Shown: one piece after another, positions 10,781 through 20,525 of the stretch | Layout: every line of letters starts with the position of its first letter | How positions within the stretch are numbered: position 1 is the first letter of the stretch | Assembly: GCA_963978905.1 (NCBI GenBank) | Contig: OZ022259.1 | Span: 29,055,994 to 29,119,993, forward strand | Origin: Trichostrongylus colubriformis | Lineage: Eukaryota; Nematoda; Chromadorea; Rhabditida; Trichostrongylidae | Direction of reading: 5' to 3' | Length of the DNA stretch: 64,000 nucleotides | Notes under the pieces: model-generated | Told to the model about the DNA's origin: nothing | The model's database searches: none | The model's input: the letters and a program-made list of their open reading frames with translations, nothing else | Position numbers and translations under genes: made by a program

Positions 10781-11519
10781 TTTATTTGACGTCTGCAGTT
10801 GATTGTTAGAAGGCCAATATCACTTACACAACGTCGTCTGGTATGCTAGCTCGACAATATTTTCACTGCAGTTTTAGGGCATCACTCACTTCGACGTTGC
10901 AAGGTATGGGACGTGAGGTGTTCGCGGACGGAGATTCGTGATGATTCGTTATTCTTTCTTCAGCAAAAAGCGATTTTCTTAGAAAAATGTCAAGGAAAAC
11001 GGCTCTGTTGATATCAGTAGATGATCACGAAAAATTTCCATATTCCCTGTTTTCTCCTTTCGTGCGACTAATTCTAGAAGAACGCCAGCGAGGGTCGTGT
11101 CACGAAAATACCGCGTTGAACATGTTCCTGTCCCTGACCCTTCCATGCGTTCCCTCCACAGTCACGTTGGAAACTCACCCCTTCCCCATACCAAAAAAAT
11201 GAAAGCACACATCATCCATTGAAATTTTGGACAGGGCTTGTAAGTGGTGTAGCTGATGCCTGATCCATAGACTCCTAAATTTGCCTCTCTTAAACCGCTA
11301 TCACCGTACAACTTCTCATCTTCTAGAAGAGGATCACCGGACTCAAGAGCCTCGACCAGATCCACATTACCTCGTCGCTCATTGGCTACTCCGTCCTCCT
11401 ACGACTCAACCCACAACCAGACCGCTCCGCCCACACACCATGACAACGCCAGAAGTATTGACAGCGGAGGTAATCGGAGTCAGTTTTTATTGCTACAGGT
11501 TTTTGTGCTTTTTTAGAAA
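10781..11519. other. Unassigned stretch left of the mariner
   Basis: It contains overlapping open frames on both strands around 11162-11460: minus MDLVEALESGDPLLEDEK and plus a proline/threonine-rich reading. Neither is recognisable, and I cannot choose between strands. Confidence 0.35.
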
Positions 11520-11521
11520 TA

Positions 11522-12788
11522 TTAGGTTGTTGCAAAATTAATTTCGGAAATGGACCGCATACTTCAAACTACTATAACTCAGCTTAAACATAAGTTTATT
11601 AATCGAAGTAAACACCATCAGAATCTACACACTTTTGCCAACGAACGGGCAATAAATCTAAGCCTTCACTATAAAAACTACTATCACGAGAATCAACGAA
11701 GTCAAGGAAGGCACATTCAACATCGTCTAAATTAGTAAATTGTTTCTGACGCAGATGAGAATTGAGGGCTCGAAAAAAGTGATAGTCTGTTGGGGAAAGG
11801 TCGGGAGAATACGCTGGGTGAGGGAGAACTTCTATACCCAAGTGGGTCAATTTTTGCCGAGTGATTTGTGAGGTGTGCGGCCTTGCGTTGTCCTGCAACA
11901 GGATCGGCCCTCCTCTATTCACCACCGCCGGCCACAATTTTTGCAACTTTCTATACATTTGCTCCAGATCACAACAGTAAGACTCTGCTGTTACTGGCTG
12001 ACCAGGTTGCAAGAAACTGTAATGGATTACACCTTTACAACACCACCACACAGTAATCATAACCTTTTTAGGGTGAAGGTCGGGTTTAGGAAAAGTTTTT
12101 GGAGGAGCATCCTTATCTACCCAGACTAATCCCCGCTTCCTGTTATCATAAAAAAACCCATTTTTCATCTGCAGTTATAATACGGTTTACAAATGGCTCA
12201 TTTTTATGGCGAACTAGGAGATTAGAGCAGGTGTTGAAACGTGCCAGACGCTGCTCATCGGTCAGGTCATGAGGCACCCACTTCGACATCTTCTTCACCT
12301 TGCCGATTGTCAGCAAATGTCTGGCCACTGCAGAGTAATGTACGCCTAGGTCTTCTGCTAACGTACGAGTATTCGTCTCTGGATTTGCTTCGACGGCTCT
12401 CCTTAAATCTTGATCATTAAGCGATGACCTGCGGCCGCGACTCTCTTCGAGATCAAAATCGCCAGAAGCAAATTTTTTAAACCAAAGCTCCACTGTTCGT
12501 TCGCAAGGACAATTCGTCCCAAAACACACGAGCTGCCTCCGCTGCGGAGTGTTCCAATTTAAACTCATAAAGCATGATGACTCGATAGTTGCGTCGGTTC
12601 ATGATTATACGCAGCCCTGGAAAAGGCCGGCTGGAAAACTTAGAGCGACATTCATAGAAGTTTCTGAAAGAGCAGAAAAAAACCCACCAAATGGTATGCC
12701 TGGCGTTCCTTGGGATGGAATAGTTCAGGGTAAAAAATCTATCATTTATACATACCTTGAAACCAAAATTAATTTTGCAACAACCTAA
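11522..12788 (-). mobile_element. Mariner DNA transposon, full-length but frameshifted
   Basis: A 1267-bp element with terminal inverted repeats TTAGGTTGTTGCAAAATTAA (11522 rightwards) and its complement ending at 12788, with few mismatches. It is flanked on both sides by the target dinucleotide TA (11520-11521 and 12789-12790), as mariner insertion requires. It carries one transposase on the minus strand. Size, ends and target all match classical mariners. The insertion looks young because both ends are intact, but the coding frame is broken. Confidence 0.97.
11599..12601 (-). pseudogene. Mariner transposase (D,D34D), two frameshifts
   Basis: Minus-strand reading starts at about 12601 with MNRRNYRVIMLYEFKLEHSA (first helix-turn-helix), shifts frame near 12500 to ERTVELWFKKFASGDFDLE, and continues to the linker WVPHDL and first catalytic block ITADEKW. 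It shifts again near 12150 in a run of A/T and continues FYDNRKRG. The second acid is in LLQDNARPH and the third in YSPDLSPTDYHFF. It ends at 11599, about 330-350 residues in total, normal for mariner. All three catalytic Asp positions are present; only the two frameshifts prevent function. Confidence 0.95.
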
Positions 12789-12927
12789 TATTTGCATTAG
12801 CAAAAAAGCGATCATAATTGCACTGGTTTTCCGGAGAGATTCACTTGAAATGAGCTCTTTAAATTTTATCGTTGTCATGTGCTATGCTTTAGTGAAATCG
12901 CTTTATTTAGTGGTACAATCTGATCAC

Positions 12928-13146
12928 TCAAATCCGCAGCAAGCAATGATCGTAGTTGGCGCCATTCTCTTCACCAGTTATAGAAGCTCCCCTTCCGCGA
13001 CGAATCAGCCAGACCGAGATGCCTCTTGACGTGACCAAAGTGACGGCATCTTTATCCAGTACGTCCGCGTTTCCATCCGCTGAAAGCTCTAGAAACTCAT
13101 TAGAATTTTCTTCTATTTTGATCCACTTTGATCCACTCTGATCCAT
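12928..13146 (-). CDS. Possible exon, unknown (weakly gelsolin-repeat-like)
   Basis: A 72-residue minus-strand frame contains LDKDAVTLVTSRGISVWLI followed by GRGAS. This resembles the strand pattern of gelsolin/villin repeats (hydrophobic strand, turn, VWxGxGAS), but too little is present to be sure. No adjoining exon with a supporting domain was found. It may equally be a chance frame. Confidence 0.2.
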   Translation of the reverse strand: MDQSGSKWIKIEENSNEFLELSADGNADVLDKDAVTLVTSRGISVWLIRRGRGASITGEENGANYDHCLLRI

Positions 13147-13160
13147 TTTGATCTATTTTG
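13113..13160 (+). repeat. Short tandem repeat, about 10-bp unit
   Basis: Four or five degenerate copies of TTTGATCCAC in a row. Confidence 0.8.
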
Positions 13161-13742
13161 TCTTCGGCTTGACCTATAAAATTTGTTTGAAACTAAAAAC
13201 GAAATAAATTAAAATTTTGATTTCTAGACTCAAGGAACTCAATCCCCAACGGCATCGTTCATGAGTTCACCTGACGATGACACAAAAACGATTAATTTTT
13301 AGAGTTGCATAATGTTTTCAATTTTTCATCTTACCTTGCTCTTCAACCACTTTTCCCTTGACCAGCTTCGTAGTCTTCACTGCTGAAATCTTCAAAAGAG
13401 CGTCACTATTTTAACGGGCCTTGAGGTACATTCTACTGCTTCCTCTGTTACTGTTTTCTATTCACGTTTTGGCTTTATTTCGGGTGTTCTTTTCTACGAT
13501 ACCTAGTTTCGTAAAAGTACGGATTGGTTTGTTCGAATGTCAAAAACCATGAGGGACGAAATAATAAGCCCCGAGGGTATAGCTACCTCTATGTAGTCTA
13601 GAATCCCATGTACCGCTCTTGGAAAAGCCACAGACACTCGCACCTCGTCTCTGGAAGAAGCATGAAGCTCGGTGTTCGGTTTTGGGCTCCCAAAGTACCT
13701 TCGCAACTGGCTTGCTCGCATCGCGGTTTATGCGCAGAGCTA

Positions 13743-13914
13743 CAGCCCGTTTCGGAGCGCTTGATAGGGCGTGGCCTGGGTGGCGAGAGTGAGAGTGTGT
13801 GGCGAGAGTGAGAGTGTGTGGCGAGAGTGAGAGTGTGCGGCGGGGTGAGAAAGTTCGATACACTCTCACCCAAGTACTTAGGCCTCGCCCTATCTAGCGC
13901 TGTGAAATGAACTG
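13743..13914 (+). mobile_element. TA-flanked MITE family M, copy 1
   Basis: A 172-bp element with imperfect terminal inverted repeats: CAGCCCGTTTCGGAGCGCTT at the left, and the complement of TAGCGCTGTGAAATGAACTG at the right. It is flanked by TA on both sides (13741-13742, 13915-13916), which suggests mobilisation by a Tc1/mariner-class transposase. Inside are three exact copies of a 19-bp unit at 13781-13837. It has no coding capacity. Copies 2 and 3 are at 17487 and 62600. Confidence 0.9.
13781..13837 (+). repeat. 19-bp minisatellite inside the MITE, 3 units
   Basis: Exact repeats of TGGCGAGAGTGAGAGTGTG starting at 13781, 13800 and 13819. The expansion is specific to this copy. Confidence 0.95.
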
Positions 13915-14024
13915 TATGTACTAAACTGACGTAAAAGACTTAGCGCAACGCTTGCACTGCGTGTGAGGTTCTATGACAACTCAAGAAGCGATACAGATAC
14001 GAGTATGGAGGACGGCCGATCTCG

Positions 14025-14504
14025 GTGTGCTTCATGCATCTTCCCCGACTTCTCCACACTCCTCACTCCTCACTCCTTCACACATGTCATCATCTTCCCC
14101 AAGCAACGGCTTTTGTTTTCGTTTTCGCCTGCTTCTGTAATGGTTTTCGATTCCCTATTCCTTTTAAACTCTACATCAACATGCCTTCCGTTACAAGGGT
14201 ACGCTTCGATGCGGCCGGCCAACGTCGTCTGTTTAGAGTCGCGCACGCGTCGTCGCGCGATAATCACACGCTTCAACTCGCAGCCAAAACCGCCATTGTC
14301 GTCGCGGGCGGCAACACCTGCGACTACGGAAGAATCGCTCGCTGGCTCAAGCACCCCACCAGCAACAACCGCACGCAACTCTCCGGAAGACAGCTTCGCG
14401 GTCTCTATCACGTACACGAGACCTGGTTCGGCAATTCGACGACGCATGCCTTCATCGTTCCTTACGTGCTTCCTCCGACTCATTACCGTACGCTTCTGAA
14501 TTAG
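14025..14504. other. GC-rich open segment, coding strand undecided
   Basis: Long frames exist on both strands: plus 159 and 178 residues, minus 137 residues at 14483-14070. The CpG and GC level is well above the surroundings, as in an exon or an old transposon. The minus reading (GLVYVIETAKLSSGELRAVV) has a plausible strand-like pattern; the plus reading is rich in His and Arg. I recognise neither and see no decisive splice sites. Confidence 0.25.
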
Positions 14505-14519
14505 TTTTTATTACAAAAA

Positions 14520-15468
14520 GTGAAAGTTCTTGAAGTCAGCGGTAGTCGGAAGAAGGGTTTCATGGGTGACTGTGTTGTGATTGTAAAACAGTATGCTTAT
14601 CCCTGATTTTTGCGATAACTTTGCAAAAAATTGTAGCTCGCATGTGAAACTACACCACTTCTCCTTTATGAACCTATAGCAACTTCTACTTTCACAATCT
14701 TTTGAGTACTCCCACTTTTACGCTGCTTTCATGCGGCAACCTTATGAGCTCTGTTACTCTTGAATCAATCAATTTACGGTTCTATGCAATCAGGAGGAGA
14801 AGAAACTTACTGTGCATTTGATCAGAGCAAAGGTGGGTGGTAAAATTCAGCTGATGAGATAATTGAAGTGGGCAGGACAAAGCCGCACTCGAAGCCCTCT
14901 TATCAAGGTTCCATGGAACACCGTAGATATCCTCGCTAGAATTGTCTCTGCTCTAAACGTGTTATGAGTTATCGCTACATCTCGCGGATCCACATACATA
15001 GTTCCGGTCAATATTCGCTAGTGTAGAGCATAAGAAAACTCGTTTAAGGGGGAAAAAATTAATCGGGACAAGGGGAGCCCCCATTTCCGAGATGTGGGCA
15101 ATTAAGAAAGAAAATTTGTGTCGCGGTGTCCGGCGTGCGATTCGAAGAGGGTGAGTTAGGGGCGCCATAATAGTTGAGGCTTGAAGCTATGACGGTTCCT
15201 ACGCCTCATTTGAGGAATGTTTACTATGGTACCTTATTAGCACTGTCCCTATATAAACCCTCGCGTCGCGCCCATTGTGCACTACCGCTCTACCTAGCCC
15301 TCTTGCTCTCATTTTTCGGTCAATCAAATTATTGCTTCTGGTGCCGTTAAGGGATTCCACAACGGCGTTGAGGGTAGCTCTTTCCCTGAAGTTCAGTTAT
15401 CGCAGCATTTTAAGCAGCAGACGTGGTGCGATCATAATCACAAGAGCGTTATCATCCCGAAATTACAG
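14520..15468. other. Presumed intron or upstream region of the rabphilin-like gene
   Basis: No supported exon. At 15370-15440 one frame reads LKFSYRSIL...GAIIITRA, reminiscent of the first two strands of a C2 domain, but it is out of frame with the next exon and no intron of normal size fits between them. Confidence 0.4.
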
Positions 15469-15650
15469 AACTTGGAAGCTATGGACAGTAATGGCTTTTC
15501 GGATCCATACGTCAAGCTCCATTTGTTACCGGGCAACGCAATGGCCACTAAATTGAAGTCAAGGACGATGGAAAAAACGTTTAATCCTGAATGGAGCGAA
15601 GAACTTCATTACTATGGAGTTACAGAAGCCGATAAACAGAAGAAGACACT
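15469..15650 (+). CDS. rbf-1: Rabphilin-like gene, C2A exon 1
   Basis: The exon follows acceptor ATTACAG and ends at donor GTAATG. It encodes NLEAMDSNGFSDPYVKLHLL, with the first Ca-binding loop Asp (MDSNG, SDPYVK), then a block ending FNPEWSEELHYYGV and DKQKKTL. This is the C2A signature of rabphilin, a Rab3/Rab27 effector that binds membranes and Ca on synaptic vesicles. Exon phase at the 3' end is 2. The N-terminal zinc-finger part is not seen here and should lie to the left if the gene is complete. Confidence 0.85.
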
Positions 15651-15707
15651 GTAATGATACAGCTACATTCCCTGTCCGGATTACTGTAGGTGACGTTATA
15701 ATTGCAG

Positions 15708-15834
15708 GCGAATAACTGTATTGGATCGTGATCGTATTGATTTGGATTTTCTTGGTGAGACTCGAATTGCACTGAGGAAACTGCCAGTAAATACGCCAGA
15801 AAAGTTCAATCTCTATCTGGAACATGCCATTCCT
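15708..15834 (+). CDS. rbf-1: Rabphilin-like gene, C2A exon 2
   Basis: A 57-nt intron ending ATTGCAG precedes this exon. Joining in phase 2 continues the frame as LRITVLDRDRID, then DFLGETRIALRKLPV and FNLYLEHAIPV. VLDRDRID supplies the second Ca-loop acids, and DFLGETRI is the invariant following strand. The domain therefore closes normally. The 3' end is placed by homology: the local donor candidates (GTTCGT, GTTTCC) are weak, and an in-frame stop follows soon after. Confidence 0.85.
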
Positions 15835-16292
15835 GTTCGTTTCCTCTCACGAATAATTTCAGCATTATGTGGATAAGGGGGGTGCAAGAGTGGCCGGTGC
15901 GCTCCGGCGCCCCTGGTGACATCCACACTCCCTGACTCGCAACTTTTTTCTCATATCGTGTTCCCATGCTTGTTAACTTGTTTTGAGCGCTTGATTGTAA
16001 ATGTAGATGTATTGCCTTATATGCCGCACTCCCATATGAACGAGATGTCCTGATTTCTCAAACTCGAATTCCTTTTGTATGAATCTTCATAAATAACAAT
16101 TTCTCGGCATACTGTGAGCTTTAGATTCAACAAACTCGTCAAGAAACTGACGTGATACGTAGTAAAACCTTGGTTGCATTGCAGTACAATATTCAGCAAT
16201 GACATACTCTGCCTATTTCTCTTTATAATCCACTTTCATAACTTCTCGCTAATGTTTATAGGTCGAATAAATACAAGTGGGCAAGTTTTCAG

Positions 16293-16374
16293 GCTCATTA
16301 TTCGTCACGACCAAACGTTGTGTAGAACTGATAGGGATGAATTCAACAGGTTTCTCTGATCCGTACTGTAAAGT
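16293..16374 (+). CDS. rbf-1: Rabphilin-like gene, C2B first exon
   Basis: It lies between acceptor GTTTTCAG and donor GTGAGT. It encodes SLFVTTKRCVELIGMNSTGF then SDPYCKV, the strand-loop start of a C2B domain. The first loop reads MNSTG where the usual residue is MDSxG: the first Ca-coordinating Asp is Asn, so Ca binding by this loop may be reduced. An upstream TACAATATTCAGCAA at 16181 (YNIQQ) could be the preceding strand, but a TGA follows it immediately, so I do not call it. Confidence 0.75.
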
Positions 16375-16500
16375 GTGAGTTGCAATGCTTCTTCGAATGA
16401 TCTCAGAAATTCGGAAACTGATTAAGTCGCCCGTTTCTGGGAAGGACAGCATGGTCAAGGTGATAAGCGGTAGATGGTTGTTCGAAGGTATAGGATGTTT

Positions 16501-16754
16501 ATGGGCAGAGGTGGTATAGTGACAGGTGGCGCGCACTGCACTCTCATGGTGAGGATCAGATCTTGCATCAACGCCCGCCCAGGCCAATCTAGCTTTATCC
16601 CTCCGGGGTCGGTGACTGGGAAGATAAAAACTCTGACTTGTACATCGACTGGCCCCCACAAGCCCATTATATGGGCCAAATCCCATTCACTTGCCGCCAC
16701 GACTCTCAATGGAACTAGAGTGCGCGGTGCATCCCAGGGAAGGGATTGATCAAC
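16501..16754 (+). mobile_element. tRNA-derived SINE, copy 1 (inside rabphilin-like gene)
   Basis: Related along its whole length to 45722-46003. The head is GGGCAGAGGTGGTATAGTGA (box A-like), then a T-arm-like GGATCAGAT segment and CGCCC closing a short acceptor-like stem, followed by about 180 bp of unrelated body ending GGATTGATCAAC. Box B is more decayed than in copy 2. It is inserted within the intron before the next C2B exon, on the same strand as the gene. Confidence 0.8.
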
Positions 16755-16772
16755 ATCAAAACCTCGTCGTTC

Positions 16773-16848
16773 CTCAAAGACTTGCCTAAGAAAACTCTCC
16801 AGACCGGTGTCTACGACCACGATCTCGGCAACCATGATGACTATACCG
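16773..16848 (+). CDS. rbf-1: Rabphilin-like gene, C2B exon after the SINE
   Basis: It encodes FLKDLPKKTLQTGVYDHDLG then NHDDYTG, the second Ca-loop region of C2B, ending at donor GTGAGG in phase 1. Its 5' edge is set by homology only. The same frame is open back through the SINE end to CATCCCAG at about 16738, so the SINE may supply the acceptor. The segment expected between this exon and SDPYCKV (basic strand and TLNPEF-like turn) is absent from 16375-16772. Confidence 0.75.
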
Positions 16849-16900
16849 GTGAGGCTATATATTCATTTCTACTGCGATACAGCAAAACTATAACTTTTAG

Positions 16901-17016
16901 GAGGAATTGTTCTGTCAACAGCATCCAAAGATGAACGAGGAAAACAGTGGAGTAGCTGTATTGAGAATCCAGGTCAAACTTTCGTATCATGGCATCAACT
17001 TGAATTGGACGGTTAG
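16901..17016 (+). CDS. rbf-1: Rabphilin-like gene, last exon
   Basis: A 52-nt intron ending AACTTTTAG joins in phase 1 to give GGIVLSTASKDERGKQWSSC, then IENPGQTFVSWHQLELDG and a TAG stop at 17014-17016. This is the C-terminal C2B strand and helix of rabphilin-type proteins (WHxLEL ending). The reading frame is intact, which argues that at least this end has been under selection until recently. Confidence 0.85.
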
Positions 17017-17019
17017 CGG

Positions 17020-17480
17020 AACCGGAGTGCTGGTGGTGCTCTTCACGTTGTCTTCCATCATTTTTCGGGATGTGATGTCATTCCCTTACACTGTCGTGGA
17101 CCGTTAGAACTGTGTCAAGCGTGGGGCGCATCTGCTCCCGAAGTCCTCCAAGATTTTGCGGTCTTCTGCGACCGCTGCTCTGGACATTGCAGATGTGGCT
17201 TGAAGATATGCGAAATGGGTGTTTAATAGGCGAGCAGATGTGCCAAGTATGGTGAAGGGTCGTCCTGTCTGAAGTGTGTATTTTGGAAATGAGTTAATAA
17301 GGCAATCTGACGCTCATTGATGTTGTCCATCAATCTGTGAAGCTGCACAATTTCTTCGAATAACAGCATGGATTCAATGGGCATTTGTTGTTGAGACAGC
17401 TGCGCAGTATAGTCGACAAGCTGCCGCGAAAGCTGCTGAACACCCTGTAAATTGTGCGCAATTTCGTAGAGTGCAACTTG
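17020..17480. other. Unassigned 3' flank of the rabphilin-like gene
   Basis: A minus-strand frame across 17330-17821 overlaps the MITE and is not convincing. I see no repeat partner for 17020-17480 in this window. It probably includes the gene's 3' untranslated region. Confidence 0.4.
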
Positions 17481-17486
17481 CGGATA

Positions 17487-17647
17487 CAGTCCATTTCGAA
17501 AAAACTGGCGGGGCGTGTTCTACGGACTTGGGTGAATGGCGAGAGTGAGGGTACGTGGTGAGAGTGGGCGTGGCGGGGTGAGAGAGTTTGATACACGTTC
17601 ATCCAGGTCCGTAGGAAACGCCCCGCCAGTTTTTCCGAAATGGACTG
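17487..17647. mobile_element. TA-flanked MITE family M, copy 2
   Basis: A 161-bp element. The ends CAGTCCATTTCGAAAAAACT and the complement of AGTTTTTCCGAAATGGACTG are near-perfect inverted repeats of over 30 bp. TA flanks are at 17485-17486 and 17648-17649. The core (GGCGAGAGTGAGGG...GGCGGGGTGAGAGAG) is shared with copies 1 and 3. The arms next to the ends differ from copies 1 and 3, so two subtypes exist. Confidence 0.92.
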
Positions 17648-17870
17648 TACGTTCCCGGCCGGGAACGTAGATCTCCTTGTGAAGTAGATGCGAATTGTAC
17701 GATGGAGATCTGAACGCAGAAAGGCGTCGACGTGCAGAAAATCGTGTGCGTCTAAGTACCGTGTGTCGAGCAACGTGGTTGGGTTGGACGCGATAGTAAG
17801 ACGCTGCAAAAGCAAAAGCACTTGACGATCTTGCGGTGGTAACGAAAACAGCTGCGTTTCATGGTCATCT

Positions 17871-18101
17871 CTGAAGCTCGTATTCGAAATAAGTATCTGG
17901 GTCTAGCAACCCTAGAATCAAAGCCAAAAATCTTTGATATGTGTATGGTCTATAAACTCCTGTATCAGGTTAATGCCCTTGGTTCGCTTGGATTCTAAAT
18001 ATAAGTTGTTACTTTCTCGTACCAACGGTGGAGAGGTCAAGAATTTCGTGACTAGACCTAGTACTAATATAAGGGCCAGGAGTCTCACACTTAGAGCGGC
18101 T
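17871..18101 (+). pseudogene. CR1/jockey-like LINE C-terminus, left part
   Basis: The plus-strand translation RNKYLGLATLESKPKIFDMC then MVYKLLYQVNALG is the C-terminal thumb-like region found after the reverse transcriptase in CR1/jockey LINEs. After a frameshift near 17996 it reads YKLLLSRTNGGEVKNF...RARSLTLRAA. The frame is cut at 18101 by the RTE-like insertion and resumes at 21337. The host copy is degenerate and has lost everything upstream. Confidence 0.75.
18091..18101 (+). repeat. Target-site duplication, left copy (RTE-like element 2)
   Basis: TTAGAGCGGCT, repeated at 21337-21347 on the far side of the element. Confidence 0.93.
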
Positions 18102-18148
18102 TACTTACTTAGATACTAGATGGCCCGTCTTCACTGGTTGTGCGGGCC

Positions 18149-19710
18149 TCAACACGATTTCCATTCGGTTCGTTCTTTCGCGATCGTCATCCAGCTCGTT
18201 CGTTGACTTCGTTGGTGGCGACCACGAGAATCAGCCGTTCTGGAATTTCTCATTAGTTTAACGTGTTCAACGAACACATCTCCCCATCTTTTGGGAGGTC
18301 TTCCGCGGGGACGTGGACAATCCCAGGGGATCCACTCCGCTGTTCTTCTTGTCCACCTCCGCATTATATGACCGGCCCATCGATGTGGCCTTCAATGCGT
18401 ATTCCGCAGGATCTCGTAGACGAGACAGCTGCCTCAAATCGGAGCTGCGAAGCCCGGCACGATATTGAGATAGCCGGGTCTTCAGAAGACATCTCTCGAG
18501 TGCTCTGTGAGTCACCTGCAAGGACTTCGCCGTGGCTGACGTATCAGGCCACGTCTCGGCAGCGTAACACGGAGCAGGAAGGACTGTCGAGTCGAATAGA
18601 CGGGCGCGTAGGTCAGGATCCTTTAGCTGGGCGGTGGCCTCTTTAATAGATCCGTAGGCTGACCATGCAGCTCTCTTTCTTCTGTCGAGCTCTTCCTTCA
18701 TGTCGTTGTCCATGTTCATGGAACGCCCAAGATAGACGTACGACTTCGTTTCGGCGATGGGAGAGCCGTCGATTTTGACATTTCCTCCATCGCACCAGGC
18801 GTTATGAACTGTGTCTTCATCCGATTGATCCGCAGTCCGATCTTACTTCCGGCTTCGTTCAGCTCTCGGAGCATCGCCTCTGCTTCATTGGTACTGCGTG
18901 AAAAGATAACGATGTCGTTTGCGAAACGAAGGTTCGAGAGGAATTTTCCATCCACACATATGCCCTTGTCGTCCCAGTCGAGCGACTGCATCACCCACTG
19001 CAATGCGGCAGTGAACAGCTTCGGCGAGATGGTGTCGCCTTGTCTAGCGCCCTTTCCGATGGAGATGTTGATTGGGCGTTGGAAGAGCTGTGTTGTCGTA
19101 GAACAGCGGTGGTAGCAGCCAGCCAGTGTTCGAATATAGGACGCGTCCACTCCTTGGTCGACCAACGCAGACAGGCATTCGTTTCGACGCTGTCAAAGGC
19201 CTTTTCGTAATCGACGAAGGTTAGGACGAGGGGAAGATGGTATTCCCTGCAGACTTCAATGACCACCGCAACGGAATTGAATGTGGTCCATGCAGCTGGA
19301 TCCCTGACGGAATCCAGCTTGTTCGTACGGCTGGGCCTCATCCAATGTGCGCGATATTCGCGTTAGATGATCTTCGTGAAAAGCTTGTAGAGCACGCTCA
19401 GCAATCTAATCGGTCGGTAGTTGCGAAGATCATCCCTGTCACCTTTCTTGTGCAAGATGATAGTGCGCGAACTCCTCCACTGATCCGGGATCCGCTCCAG
19501 GACGTCATATGTGCCGCGAGTAGTGAGTGCAGGAGGTGGTTTCCTACTCGAAGAAGATCGGCAGAGATCTTGTCTGGCCCTGGAGCCGTGCCGCTCTTCA
19601 TACTCCTGATTGCGACCCACACTTCAGACGGCAGAATCCTTAATGGTGTTCCACCAGCGGGGATGTCTGGATCTGGCAGGGGTAGTGTGCAACGGAACAA
19701 TTGGTGTAGA
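18149..19710 (-). pseudogene. RTE-like element 2 reverse transcriptase and C-terminus
   Basis: In minus-strand order: RTAPGPDKIS/GTAPGPDKISADLL (near 19590), KGDRDDLRNYRPIRLLSV (about 19430), FVDYEKAFDSVE (about 19190), GARQGDTISPKLFTAALQW (about 19030), then LRFANDIVIFSRS (about 18930) and the thumb block to NRMKTQFIT. The catalytic box is FAND instead of FADD, so one metal-binding Asp is lost. After frame breaks the C-terminal GRPPKRWGDVFVEH zinc-region remnant ends at 18149. Frames change at about 19340, 19165, 18717 and 18300. Confidence 0.92.
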
Positions 19711-20416
19711 ACCTCTCCGTGATTGACTCCATCTCGTTACAGGAAGTAGTGACAGTTCCGTCTTCAGTTTTCAATGATGATAGCGGAATACTGAACTCGT
19801 TGAGGTCCCGACGGCACTTCTTCAGACTTCGTCTTTCCTGCGCCGCCCCTAGAATTCTTCTCTTCCTGTACTGCGCAAGATCCTCCTGTAACGCATTTCT
19901 GCAACTGACATTGATAACCAGTCGCTCGAGATGAGTTGCATTTGGATCCAGCCTCAAAATTCTCCTCCTTTCAAGCAGCGCCTTGGTGTTCGAAGAAATC
20001 CGATCGCTTCTGCTTGATTGTTGAAGACATGCAAGATCAGCACAGGTTTGCAATCCTTTGAGAAGCAGCTCGTAGTCTTCGGTCGGGTCCTTCACGACTC
20101 GCCAGTCATAACGGGATAGTGCCTCGTTCAGAAGGTTCTCGTCATACACGACTTGCTTCCTCCCCTTCGGCCGGTGACAGGTGTTCTTCTCCAGTCGAGT
20201 GTCGAACCTGATTTTGGCCCGAAGAAGGCGATGATCGGATCCACAACAGAAAGATGGCACCATGGAAGTGTCGTAGAGGCACCATCTTCTGTTTGCTAGA
20301 ATGTGGTTGATCTCAGCATGAGTCGTGCCATTGGGTGACTCCCATGTCCAGCGGCAATGTTCCTTCTTCTCAAACAGCGAATTACCATAAGAGACGTGCT
20401 GCAGACATGAGGTCAA
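19640..20416 (-). pseudogene. RTE-like element 2 endonuclease end and linker
   Basis: The minus-strand translation begins in the endonuclease C-terminal part (WTWESPNGTTHAEINHILAN) with the terminal catalytic block CGSDHRLLRAKI. It continues with the charged linker (ALLERRRILRLDPNA and following) that joins endonuclease to reverse transcriptase. It is separated from the endonuclease start by one break at about 20420-20525. Confidence 0.9.
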
Positions 20417-20525
20417 CGAGACGACTTCCGTTGTCGTTCCTATCGCCTATCCCGAATTTTCCGATCCTATGTTCCTCGCTGTTGCCTTTTCCTAACCTTG
20501 CGTTGAAGTCACCGACAACGAATTT

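Noticed and set aside
13540..13873. Minus frames rich in THSHSRHTLSLS repeats
   Set aside because: They translate the 19-bp minisatellite within a MITE.
14850..14880. CTGATGAGATAATTGAAG as a hammerhead core
   Set aside because: No second stem and no GAAA partner in place.
16455..16835. 126- and 145-residue minus frames over the rabphilin-like exons
   Set aside because: Antisense to real exons and to the SINE.
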